Below, one piece after another: positions 55,439 through 62,181 of a stretch of 64,000 nucleotides of DNA; position 1 is the stretch's first letter; every line of letters starts with the position of its first letter. The stretch is taken from NCBI GenBank assembly GCA_003417655.1, contig QVMW01000007.1:1-64000 (forward strand). The letters run 5' to 3'. The notes below the pieces were generated by a model. The model ran no database searches, was not told the DNA's origin, and saw only the letters and a list, made by a program, of their open reading frames with translations. This DNA is from Rhodobacteraceae bacterium 63075. Lineage in GTDB: Bacteria > Pseudomonadota > Alphaproteobacteria > Rhodobacterales > Rhodobacteraceae. The position numbers were made by a program, and so were the translations under genes.

Positions 55439-56206
55439 ATGAAGCCGCGCAAGAACCCAACCGACGCACAGATGGTTCGGCGGCAGCAGCGGGAACCCAT
55501 CGGCCCGAAAGACGCCAGAGCAAGGCACGATCCCTACTGGGCGCTCCGCTTGCAAGGATATTCGGACCAGTGCGCCAAACGCGTCTTCCGAGACATACCA
55601 CCTCGCTACTACAAGGAAGAACTGCGCGTCTCCGAGGAATACATCGCGGACGTGGACCCGGAGGACCTGCTTTTAATTCCTCGCGTTGCTACCGACCGCC
55701 AAGTGCTCGCCGTCATGGAGCGCCCTGACCTGACCGAGGAAACCGTGGCAACTGCCCCACCCCGCGCGGTGGAATACACGATCTGGTCCGAAACACCGCA
55801 AGGGTTCGGCCTGCGCATCCGTCCTAGCGGTGCCCGATCCTACATCGTGATGTTCAGGATCAAGGGGAACAAACGCCAATATAAACTCACTCTTGGCAAG
55901 GTGGGTGATGTTGCTTTGGAACTGGCAAGGAAACTCGCACGGGAGGCGCGGATTGAGGCATCCGTGGGGAACGATCCGCGACCGATGCACAAGCGCGGCC
56001 AACTCCTGCGACAGGTGCATCAATCAGAGCGCGTCCTGGACGGGTTCCCCCATGTTACCCCCGAGAAACAGGGAAACACCATGCCGTCCGAGACATCAGC
56101 CAAAGGGACAAGCAGACCTCAGGCTATGCCTATGGCCTGCAAACACGAGAGAAACACGCTGCAAGATACCAATGCAGCCGAGATTGACCCTGACACGGAG
56201 ATTTAG
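55439..56206 (+). CDS. Stand-alone DUF4102-type arm DNA-binding protein, no recombinase domain
   Basis: This 255-residue protein has an N-terminal helical part of unknown fold (RHDPYWALRLQGYSDQCAKR) and then, at about residues 108-175, an integrase arm-binding domain (TPQGFGLRIRPSGARSYIVM; KRQYKLTLGKVGDVALELAR). The core-binding and catalytic domains are missing; the tail is disordered. It could compete with or assist the integrase at the arm repeats. It is not a simple truncation, because its first 105 residues are not integrase-like. Confidence 0.7.
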   Translation: MKPRKNPTDAQMVRRQQREPIGPKDARARHDPYWALRLQGYSDQCAKRVFRDIPPRYYKEELRVSEEYIADVDPEDLLLIPRVATDRQVLAVMERPDLTEETVATAPPRAVEYTIWSETPQGFGLRIRPSGARSYIVMFRIKGNKRQYKLTLGKVGDVALELARKLAREARIEASVGNDPRPMHKRGQLLRQVHQSERVLDGFPHVTPEKQGNTMPSETSAKGTSRPQAMPMACKHERNTLQDTNAAEIDPDTEI

Positions 56207-56689
56207 CGCCAGAGGCGAAACGGATCGGCAACACGCACAGGAATCAGGAACCACGCGGGCAACACCAAGACCGACCGCTGAATCGCCTTTGCCAATTCCT
56301 GTGATTGAGTCTGTGCGGTGGTATTGAAGATCGTCGGGCAACGGAACGCCCGACAGCAATCACGCGCGTTCACCAGCCGGAGCCGAGATCGCGTGACCAA
56401 GGACGGCGGCGGCGCACCCGGCACCCAAAACAAACTCAGCATGCTCTGCCCGTATATGATGTGCAGATAGAAGATCGCAGCGGTCATTATCTTCGGAAGG
56501 ATAAAGACGTTGCCCAAGGACAAAATGATAGGACCAGGGAAACAGACCCTTATCGGTTGCGAGATACCGTGACTTTTCGGGGTGGGCTTAGTTCCCACCC
56601 CGGAAGCGGCTCGAACGAACGCATGGTGAAGCAATCGTTAACCTTGCCTCCCTATAGTCGAACGCGTCTATGTTTCGTTGGGGGCTTCT
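56207..56689. other. Gene-free stretch with a 9-bp hairpin
   Basis: CGGGGTGGG at 56578-56586 pairs with CCCACCCCG at 56594-56602 (7-base loop), 88 bases before the methyltransferase start. GTCGGGC/GCCCGAC forms a weaker hairpin near 56333-56355. Neither has a T-run. The larger hairpin lies where the promoter or leader of the methyltransferase gene should be. Confidence 0.45.
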
Positions 56690-57376
56690 ATGTACGAATT
56701 TCGCGGATCAACGCTCTTGGAGGCTGTACAGCAGGCCGTTGGTCGATCCGACCTGCAACTCTCGCACAAGAAGCTACTCAAAAGGAAAGGGAAATTCGAC
56801 TTCTTGGCACGTGTGCGGTTGGGCAGCGTCCTGTTCGTCGGCGAAGGCAATTTCAGCTTTTCCCTGTCATTGGCAAAGCGAAAAGCTGGGCCAGTAAGTT
56901 CCATCCTCGCGACGTCCTATGAAGCGGAAGACGACCTGACTGACACGGCCTATCAGAATGCCCGAAAACTCATCGGGCTTGGTGTGCAGGTCAAGACGGG
57001 AGTGGACGCAACCCGCCTCTCCGAAACTATCGGCAGCCGCAGATTTGCGACGATCATCTTCCAGTTCCCGAATGTCGCGTCTCGCGATCCGAAGTATGGC
57101 CAGAATCCAAACCATGTTTTGGTCTCGCGCTTTCTGAAAAGCAGCCGTTCGCACCTGAAACGCGGTGGCGCTGTCGTGATTTCCACGGTGGACAGCCCAT
57201 TCTATGAAGGCGCGCTCAAAATGAACGAAGCCGCTCGAAAGGCGGGATTCACAGAACCCGACATCTACGATTTCCAACCATCGGACTTCGCGGGATACAC
57301 ACACCAAAACACCGCAGACGAGGACAGCGCGATAGATGACAACGGCTCCTTCGCAACTTTCGCTTTTTCCGGCTGA
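56690..57376 (+). CDS. BMT5/DUF2431-like Rossmann methyltransferase
   Basis: This 228-residue protein matches the fold of yeast Bmt5, which makes N3-methyluridine in large-subunit rRNA. Visible motifs are SVLFVGEGNFSFSLSLAK (47-64, SAM-binding loop), ATSYEAEDDL (74-83), GVDATRLSE (104-112) and FATIIFQFPNV (119-129). The last strand region is GGAVVISTVDSPFYEGA. The usual N-x-P-H is FPNV here. Bacterial members are uncommon. It overlaps the AlkB-like gene by 41 bases, so the two are co-produced. The substrate may be RNA, but that is inferred. Confidence 0.82.
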   Translation: MYEFRGSTLLEAVQQAVGRSDLQLSHKKLLKRKGKFDFLARVRLGSVLFVGEGNFSFSLSLAKRKAGPVSSILATSYEAEDDLTDTAYQNARKLIGLGVQVKTGVDATRLSETIGSRRFATIIFQFPNVASRDPKYGQNPNHVLVSRFLKSSRSHLKRGGAVVISTVDSPFYEGALKMNEAARKAGFTEPDIYDFQPSDFAGYTHQNTADEDSAIDDNGSFATFAFSG

Positions 57377-57944
57377 TCCGTCGCCCGAGCTTCCGGACGG
57401 CCTGACATACCGCGAAGACTACATCACGGGGCGCGATGCCGATGAACTGCTTGCCGCTGTCGATGCGTCCGCGTGGCTTGCCGATCTGAAACGGCGCGTT
57501 CAACACTACGGCTACAGGTATGACTACAAGGCGAGACAGGCGCGGCGCGAAGACCGCATCGGCCCTTTGCCCACCTTTTTGGAAAGAGTAGCAAAACGGC
57601 TGGCCCGCGAAGGCGTATTCTCGAAACCGCCGGATCAAGTCATCGTCAACGAGTACCTACCCGGCCAAGGAATCGCGGCGCATATCGACTGCCGCCCCTG
57701 CTTTGGCGAGACAATTGCAATCCTGAGCCTCGGGTCGACCTGTGTGATGCGATTCGAGCATCCTCCAAGTTCCCGAACGGTTGAGATGGCTCTCCAGCCA
57801 CTTAGCCTACTGACCATCGGGGGCGAAGCGCGGCATGAATGGACCCACGCCATACCCGCGCGAAAAAGTGATCTGATCGACGGAGAAAAACACCTGCGGT
57901 CGCGTCGTGTGTCTCTGACGTTTCGAACGATGCGATTTGATTGA
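57336..57944 (+). CDS. AlkB-like 2-oxoglutarate/Fe(II) dioxygenase
   Basis: This 202-residue protein has the AlkB core: VIVNEYLPGQGIAAHIDCRP (iron ligands H116, D118), TIAILSLGSTCVMRF, HEWTHAIPARKSD (H171) and RRVSLTFR (Arg for 2-oxoglutarate). AlkB enzymes remove methyl groups from N1-adenine, N3-cytosine or uridine-type lesions in DNA or RNA. Overlap with a methyltransferase gene puts a base methylation and a demethylation enzyme in one operon. Confidence 0.9.
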   Translation: MTTAPSQLSLFPADPSPELPDGLTYREDYITGRDADELLAAVDASAWLADLKRRVQHYGYRYDYKARQARREDRIGPLPTFLERVAKRLAREGVFSKPPDQVIVNEYLPGQGIAAHIDCRPCFGETIAILSLGSTCVMRFEHPPSSRTVEMALQPLSLLTIGGEARHEWTHAIPARKSDLIDGEKHLRSRRVSLTFRTMRFD

Positions 57945-58042
57945 CTTAAAGCGTGGGGCACTGGTCCATCTGCGCCACCTCACTTGACTACAAAACGTTC
58001 TTACGGCATTACATAACGTACGTGGCCTTATTGTGCCTCCAC

Positions 58043-58057
58043 GGAACATATCGTTCC
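58043..58057. promoter_or_regulatory. Operator-like palindrome before an XRE gene
   Basis: GGAAC-ATATC-GTTCC sits one base before the ATG at 58059. TTGACT at 57984-57989 lies upstream, with TTACAT at 58009-58014 in the -10 area. The position fits autorepression by the XRE protein. Confidence 0.6.
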
Positions 58058-58058
58058 T

Positions 58059-58403
58059 ATGGAGATATTGTCACAGAGGTTGCGGGAAAGAGCGAAGCAA
58101 CTCGGCATTTCAAATGCCGAAGCTGCCCGACGTGTCGGGCTGGATGAACGGAGATACGCGCATTATGCATCCGGGCGGAGGGAACCAGATTTGGCGACGC
58201 TCGTTCGGATCGCAGAACAACTCGGCACAACACCGAATTGGCTCTTGGATGTTTCATCCGAGAGGTCGCGCGGCCAAGTGAAGTCCGGCCTGATCGAGCG
58301 GTTTGAAAATGCGGCAACCGGGATGACATCGGATGAACTGGAACTGTGCGTTATTCAAGCCGAAGCAATATCGGCCCGCTCACGCGAGAACGGCGATCCG
58401 TAG
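58059..58403 (+). CDS. XRE-family helix-turn-helix regulator of element A
   Basis: This 114-residue protein has an HTH at residues 5-62 (AKQLGISNAEAARRVGLDER; ATLVRIAEQLGTTPNWLLD) and a helical C terminus. It is a phage-repressor-type regulator, preceded by a palindrome that could be its operator. The following gene starts inside its 3' end. Confidence 0.87.
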   Translation: MEILSQRLRERAKQLGISNAEAARRVGLDERRYAHYASGRREPDLATLVRIAEQLGTTPNWLLDVSSERSRGQVKSGLIERFENAATGMTSDELELCVIQAEAISARSRENGDP

Positions 58404-58785
58404 GCGCCTCATCGCCGCCATACTGGTGTCACTTGGCATCGCAACCCCGCTTCATGCCGACATAGCTGCCGACGCCTCGCGCCTGCTTGAAATGTGGTCA
58501 CCCGCTAGCGTTGCGTTTGAATCCGGGACGTTGACTGTTGTTCTGCCACAGGACCGGATAACGGAGCAAATTTATCTTTCAGTCATCAAGTTTGGCCTGT
58601 GTTTGGGGCCGCTGCAAGGCGTTGATTTGCAAGCCATCGAGAACATCGAAATCGTCAACCGACATGCCAGGCAAGGCTATGTCTACGAAAGCGGATTGGC
58701 TGACTGTGTGAAGTTCAATGACCGAGCGGCCAACGACAGAACAACAGACATCGAGATACTGGGGAACACGCATTGGTTTTCTTGA
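58333..58785 (+). CDS. Exported small protein, unknown function
   Basis: A signal peptide is visible (RRRLIAAILVSLGIATPLHA, cleaved before DIAADA). The mature part of about 108 residues is acidic with two Cys (FGLCLGPLQGVDL; GLADCVKFND), possibly one disulfide. ATG 58333 is the only standard start but lies 22 codons before the Arg-rich n-region and inside the XRE gene; a rare ATC or ATA start nearer the signal peptide is possible. It is adjacent to a second exported protein. Confidence 0.6.
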   Translation: MNWNCALFKPKQYRPAHARTAIRRRLIAAILVSLGIATPLHADIAADASRLLEMWSPASVAFESGTLTVVLPQDRITEQIYLSVIKFGLCLGPLQGVDLQAIENIEIVNRHARQGYVYESGLADCVKFNDRAANDRTTDIEILGNTHWFS

Positions 58786-59159
58786 GTAAAGCCTATGCCG
58801 TAGCCGTCCTAGCGGTGACCTTGGCGGCTCCTGCCCAGTCCTTTGCGCGCGATCTGACCGATGCCGAGCGGGACAGGATTGCTCAACTTGTTGAGCTTGA
58901 ATTGCGGGACGCCGAGACGGCCATATTCGAATGGCCAAAAGTTGAACTTCCCGAATCCGGCGCGGATTTCGTGGAGTACTGTGGTTGGGTCAACGGCAAG
59001 AACGCCTATGGAGCCTATGCCGGTTTCGTGTCGTTCTCAGTGTGGCTCGTCATACAGGATGGCGCGATCAGAAGCATCCAGATTCCATCTGGCCCCGGTT
59101 CAGGCGGTGTCCCGAGTCTGGACGCGGTATGTGTTGAACAGGGTTTTGGGCGTTCCTGA
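58773..59159 (+). CDS. Exported small protein, unknown function (second of a pair)
   Basis: A roughly 125-residue frame has a signal peptide (AVAVLAVTLAAPAQSFA). The mature part has a helix (DLTDAERDRIAQLVELELRD) and a strand-rich part with two Cys (VEYCGWVNGKNAYGAYAGF; AVCVEQGF). It starts at TTG 58773 or 58782, overlapping the previous gene. The two proteins are candidates for a periplasmic complex or effector-immunity pair; no evidence decides this. Confidence 0.62.
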   Translation: MVFLSKAYAVAVLAVTLAAPAQSFARDLTDAERDRIAQLVELELRDAETAIFEWPKVELPESGADFVEYCGWVNGKNAYGAYAGFVSFSVWLVIQDGAIRSIQIPSGPGSGGVPSLDAVCVEQGFGRS

Positions 59160-59185
59160 CACTCTTGCTCACCAAGGAAAACCCG

Positions 59186-59253
59186 CTTGTTTTCCTCGAA
59201 GCCACCTCCGCCGCGCGTGTGAGGGACGCGAAGGCGGCTCCGAGGAAAACAAG
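59186..59253 (+). terminator. Long hairpin after the exported-protein genes
   Basis: CTTGTTTTCCTCG at 59186-59198 pairs exactly with CGAGGAAAACAAG at 59241-59253, with further pairing inside (GCC-CCTCCGCC with GGCGGC). It lies 27 bases past the stop at 59159. T-rich and CTAT-repeat sequence follows. It probably ends transcription before the UDG-like gene. Confidence 0.62.
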
Positions 59254-59307
59254 CTCTCTATAAGGTATATCTATCTCTATCTATCTTAGGGGGTGGAGCG
59301 GCAGCGG

Positions 59308-59793
59308 ATGACCTACGAAGACGTCGAACCATTGCGGGCACGTTATCGGCCTGCGAAGATCAAGGTGCTTTTCGTCGGAGAAAGCGCGCCTGCCGATGGC
59401 GACTTCTTCTACAAGCAGACTGGTCAGGTTCATGGGCAATTTCGCCAAGTTCTCGCGCCACACATCGGAGACAGTCCGACCTTTGTCGAAGCGTTCAAGC
59501 AAGCGGGCTTCTATTTGGACGATCTTGTGTTGGAACCGGTGAACAGGCTTTCAGGATCAAAGAAGAAGGCGCTCCATGCTTCAAACATCCAATCGTTAGC
59601 AGAACGCCTAACGGCCTACCGAGCGCCGCTCGTTGTGGCCTTCATGAAAGGTATCACAGCCCCTGTCAAAGCCGCGATTGCAGCGTCGGGAACACCGTGT
59701 CAGTTTGAGGTTGTGCCGTTTCCGGGCAATGGGCGACAGGCCGAGTTCCGTTCAGCAATGACGGCGATCATGCCGAAGCTGCTGAACCGATAG
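59308..59793 (+). CDS. Uracil-DNA-glycosylase-superfamily-like protein
   Basis: This 161-residue protein opens its fold with IKVLFVGESAPADGDFFYKQ, the UDG-like pattern of a strand, Gly-Glu-Ser-Pro turn and aromatic residues. It continues with AGFYLDDLVLEPVN and PLVVAFMKGITAPV (last-strand region). The classical His-Pro-Ser-Pro motif is absent, so activity cannot be assumed. ATG 59308 is preferred, with GGAG at 59295-59298. As the last gene of element A it adds a possible base-excision activity to the methyltransferase/AlkB cargo. Confidence 0.62.
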   Translation: MTYEDVEPLRARYRPAKIKVLFVGESAPADGDFFYKQTGQVHGQFRQVLAPHIGDSPTFVEAFKQAGFYLDDLVLEPVNRLSGSKKKALHASNIQSLAERLTAYRAPLVVAFMKGITAPVKAAIAASGTPCQFEVVPFPGNGRQAEFRSAMTAIMPKLLNR

Positions 59794-59825
59794 CCGAGAG
59801 GGTCAGATTCGACCCGAAATGACCC

Positions 59826-59874
59826 GGATTTACCTCTGCCGTGCTTACTATGTGCTTACCGTTGCAGTAAGCAC
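59826..59874 (+). repeat. Integrase arm-type repeats, right end of element A
   Basis: GGATTTACC at 59826-59834 is followed by GTGCTTACTATGTGCTTACC (59841-59860), the same layout as at 53393-53431. A third copy, inverted (GTAAGCAC, 59867-59874), follows after 7 bases. Confidence 0.6.
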
Positions 59875-59907
59875 ATTCGCGGCGGGTTTGTAAGTTATTG
59901 AAAATAT

Positions 59908-59954
59908 TGGTCGGAGTGAGAGGATTCGAACCTCCGACCCCTGCCTCCCAAAGG
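59908..59954 (-). other. Attachment site: 3' fragment of tRNA-Pro (anticodon loop reads TGG)
   Basis: The same 47-bp tRNA-Pro 3' segment as at 53221, with two differences; one changes the anticodon-loop text from TTCGGGA to TTTGGGA. It closes element A and opens element B. The 5' half of the tRNA is absent. Confidence 0.85.
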
Positions 59955-60057
59955 ATCGGGCCTGAGGCTAACCTGCTGTAATCATTGTAGTACGTACTCA
60001 TATTGCTGCTCCTTTTTTCCGCTTTGTGTCGATCTATTTCCGGAAATGATCCGGACA

Positions 60058-61152
60058 TCAGATTGCATCTGCCGCCCCTCGCTGGTGGTCCGGGTGGTGA
60101 TGCCCATAGTTCTTTTCGAGCGTCTCGAGCGTCATCCCGAGAAAGCCGCAGGCGTCCCACTTGGGCGCGCCCTTTTGCATGAGCCAGGTCGCGCAGGTAT
60201 GTCGGAGAGTATGCGGAACGACCTTGCTGTCTCCCTCGGTCTCGAGGCCAGCCTCCACAACAGCAGTTCGAAACGCGCGCTTTATGTTCTGCAGGGACTT
60301 TCCGCGATGCGTGACGACGAACTCGTCTTCCGGAAATCGCCTGCGCCTGCGCAACAGGTATTTTCTCAGGCGCGCAGGCAACCTCGAGCTGGGGCGCTCC
60401 TTCTTGGTCCGTCGGCGACCGACCGGGTTCCAGTAGATGATGTTGCTGTGGAAATCGATGTCCGACCAGCGCAAGGATAGGATCGCCTCTTTCCGCTGGC
60501 CAGTCAGCAGGCCGATCCTGAGAAACAGTGTCAGGTGTTCGGTCTTGGTCTCTGTCGGCACGCCGTTCTCCGGCGAAGCGTCAATGCTTCGCGAAGCCTG
60601 TATGAGCCTTATCGCTTCATCGCAGGTCAGAAAGCGTATACGACCTTCAGGCTTGGGAGGAAGCCGCACCGCGATCTTTCGCGTGATCAGCTGATCTTCT
60701 TCGGCGCGGCGAATGGCTGTCGACAACAGACTGAGTTCTCGCCTCAGAGTGCCGTCCTTGAGTCCCTTGTCCGCACGGCTGTTACGCCGTTTCTGGCAGT
60801 ACTCCTTTATGAGCACGTCGTTGATATCTCCTACCGAATAGCCATCGAAAAAGCGAATGATCGGCCTGGCTGCATTGGCCAGGCGCTCCGGGTCGGTGAC
60901 ATCATCAAGCCGTTTCGCCAGGTAGTGCGAAATCGCGTCGGCAACATAGAATTCGTGCGGCTCGACCGCACGCTCCGGCCTGAAGCGCCTCAGCTTCCAT
61001 TCTGCGAAGTAGAGTTCAGCCTGGTCGCGATCCCCAGTGCCAGTCGAGTGCTCGCGGCTGCGTCCCCCTTCGGTCCAGTAGATATACCAGTTGCCCTCGG
61101 ACGGACGCTTGCGGTCGCGCTCGAGACGCGGCGGGAATGGTTTTCTGGGCAT
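60058..61152 (-). CDS. int: Tyrosine-type site-specific integrase of element B
   Basis: This 364-residue recombinase is unrelated in its N terminus to the element A integrase. Catalytic residues are in LLTGQRKEAILSLRW (Arg), PHTLRHTCATWLMQ (His-x-x-Arg) and LEKNYGHHHPDH (nucleophile Tyr). Length is complete. It lies 103 bases from the att site. The Cys-Gly-Phe-Leu-Gly-Met region replaces the usual LGH box, a variant seen in some alphaproteobacterial prophage integrases. Confidence 0.95.
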   Translation of the reverse strand: MPRKPFPPRLERDRKRPSEGNWYIYWTEGGRSREHSTGTGDRDQAELYFAEWKLRRFRPERAVEPHEFYVADAISHYLAKRLDDVTDPERLANAARPIIRFFDGYSVGDINDVLIKEYCQKRRNSRADKGLKDGTLRRELSLLSTAIRRAEEDQLITRKIAVRLPPKPEGRIRFLTCDEAIRLIQASRSIDASPENGVPTETKTEHLTLFLRIGLLTGQRKEAILSLRWSDIDFHSNIIYWNPVGRRRTKKERPSSRLPARLRKYLLRRRRRFPEDEFVVTHRGKSLQNIKRAFRTAVVEAGLETEGDSKVVPHTLRHTCATWLMQKGAPKWDACGFLGMTLETLEKNYGHHHPDHQRGAADAI

Positions 61153-61334
61153 GCCTTCACCGTGAAATTGTCAACGTACCGCTCCCAGGCGCCCTGTGGG
61201 ATCTTGGGGTTGCGGCGCCCTGGGGCCGTGTAGATGTGGTCCAGCATGTCCTCTCGGATCAGGTAGCGCACGTTGGACACCGGAATGCCAATGCGTTCTG
61301 CGAGTTCCTTGGGTGTTTCGAGATGCTTTTCCAT
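60990..61334 (-). CDS. Excisionase-like winged-helix protein overlapping the integrase
   Basis: This 114-residue frame starts at ATG 61334. Residues 1-60 form a MerR/excisionase-like winged helix (TPKELAERIGIPVSNVRYLI; RRNPKIPQGAWERYVD). The C-terminal 50 residues overlap the start of the integrase gene by 163 bases and look disordered. The overlap suggests coupled translation of excisionase and integrase. Confidence 0.75.
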   Translation of the reverse strand: MEKHLETPKELAERIGIPVSNVRYLIREDMLDHIYTAPGRRNPKIPQGAWERYVDNFTVKACPENHSRRVSSATASVRPRATGISTGPKGDAAASTRLALGIATRLNSTSQNGS

Positions 61335-61402
61335 GCTTCGCCTTCCAGTTGGAAATTACTCAAAATCCTGCAAGAGTGAACAGAATCGCTTCTCGCCCAC
61401 AT

Positions 61403-61445
61403 AAAGTGCAGCTATATGCACCTTTAATGACCTAGGATGCACTTT
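61403..61445. promoter_or_regulatory. Operator cluster between divergent excisionase and repressor genes
   Basis: AAAGTGCA at 61403-61410 and TGCACTTT at 61438-61445 are exact inverted copies, and a third half-site, TGCACCTTT, lies at 61417-61425. The 16-bp core GTGCA-N6-TGCAC is at 61406-61421. The last half-site overlaps the TTG start of the repressor, fitting autorepression. Confidence 0.65.
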
Positions 61446-61851
61446 GTCAACAGACCTGTCTGGAATCGGCCTTCGCTTGAGAGAAATCCGCAAGATCAAT
61501 GATCTTACGCAGCCCGTTATGGCCGCCGCGATCGATGTGTCGGACCGGACCTACAAGTACTACGAACAAGAAAAGCGCGAACTTCCGGCTCTAGCTGCAG
61601 TCAAGATAAGTGAAGCGTTCAACATCACGCTTGAATGGCTGCTAACCGGTAAGGGCGGCATTCATAAGACGGACGATCCGGAACTATCCGAGCAATGCTC
61701 AATGGCCGTACTAGTCGAAGATCAAACACGGCAGACAAACCTGCCAATCGTCAAACTTGCGAAGATCATAGGTTTCGTAGCCGCGCAAGCTGCGCAAACC
61801 GGCGAGACACCGGAAGCGGTTGCGAAAAAATATTTCGATACGCTTGACTGA
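61444..61851 (+). CDS. Phage-type XRE repressor of element B
   Basis: This 135-residue protein starts at TTG 61444. It has an HTH at residues 8-66 (LREIRKINDLTQPVMAAAID; KISEAFNITLEWLLTGKGG) and a helical C-terminal part (LAKIIGFVAAQAAQTG). It is divergent from excisionase/integrase and is likely the switch that keeps element B integrated. Confidence 0.87.
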   Translation: MSTDLSGIGLRLREIRKINDLTQPVMAAAIDVSDRTYKYYEQEKRELPALAAVKISEAFNITLEWLLTGKGGIHKTDDPELSEQCSMAVLVEDQTRQTNLPIVKLAKIIGFVAAQAAQTGETPEAVAKKYFDTLD

Positions 61852-61863
61852 GGAGATGTTTGA

Positions 61864-62163
61864 ATGAGTGACAATGCTAACCACCCGAAATCGCCAAAGC
61901 AAAAGCTGGAGCCTTGTGAGCTGGAAATCTTCACATTCGCCCGACAGATCGGCGTGGCTTGTGCAATCTGCTTGCTGGTCGGCAGCACTGGATTGATTGC
62001 AACGTCTGGCCAAGAGACATGGGGGCTTGCCCACTGGTTCTATCTAATGCTTGTTACCATCGGCCTTGGCGGCACCCTTATTGTCCAAAGGTTCCTGCGC
62101 ATTCTTATGAAACATACCCGCAAAGAACTCTCGATCTTTGATCGGCACGAAATGAAGATATAG
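61864..62163 (+). CDS. Small two-helix membrane protein
   Basis: This 99-residue protein has two transmembrane segments (GVACAICLLVGSTGLIA; WFYLMLVTIGLGGTLIV) with a hydrophilic N terminus and a basic C terminus (RFLRILMKHTRKEL). It is 12 bases after the repressor gene and 18 before the methyltransferase gene. It could be an effector or anchor of the adjacent system; no family is recognised. Confidence 0.68.
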   Translation: MSDNANHPKSPKQKLEPCELEIFTFARQIGVACAICLLVGSTGLIATSGQETWGLAHWFYLMLVTIGLGGTLIVQRFLRILMKHTRKELSIFDRHEMKI

Positions 62164-62181
62164 TTCTGACGGAGCAACAAA

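Larger units (their letters stand above)
53221..59954 (+). mobile_element. Integrative element A in a tRNA-Pro 3' end
   Basis: The element is bounded by two 47-bp direct repeats that are the 3' part of a tRNA-Pro gene (53221-53267 and 59908-59954, 45 of 47 identical). It carries a tyrosine integrase next to the left repeat, an excisionase-like gene, a solo arm-binding protein, the methyltransferase/AlkB pair, an XRE regulator, two exported proteins and a UDG-like gene. The unique length is about 6.7 kb. No replication or conjugation genes are present. Confidence 0.82.

Noticed and set aside
56393..56470. 25-residue GTG-started frame (TKDGGGAPGTQNKLSM...) before the methyltransferase gene
   Set aside because: The text looks plausible as a peptide, but there is no good ribosome binding site and it is too short to support without homologues.
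59256..59290. CTAT-rich run as a possible CRISPR or tandem-repeat array
   Set aside because: Only a short microsatellite-like stretch; no spacers or long repeats. No CRISPR array was seen anywhere in the window.
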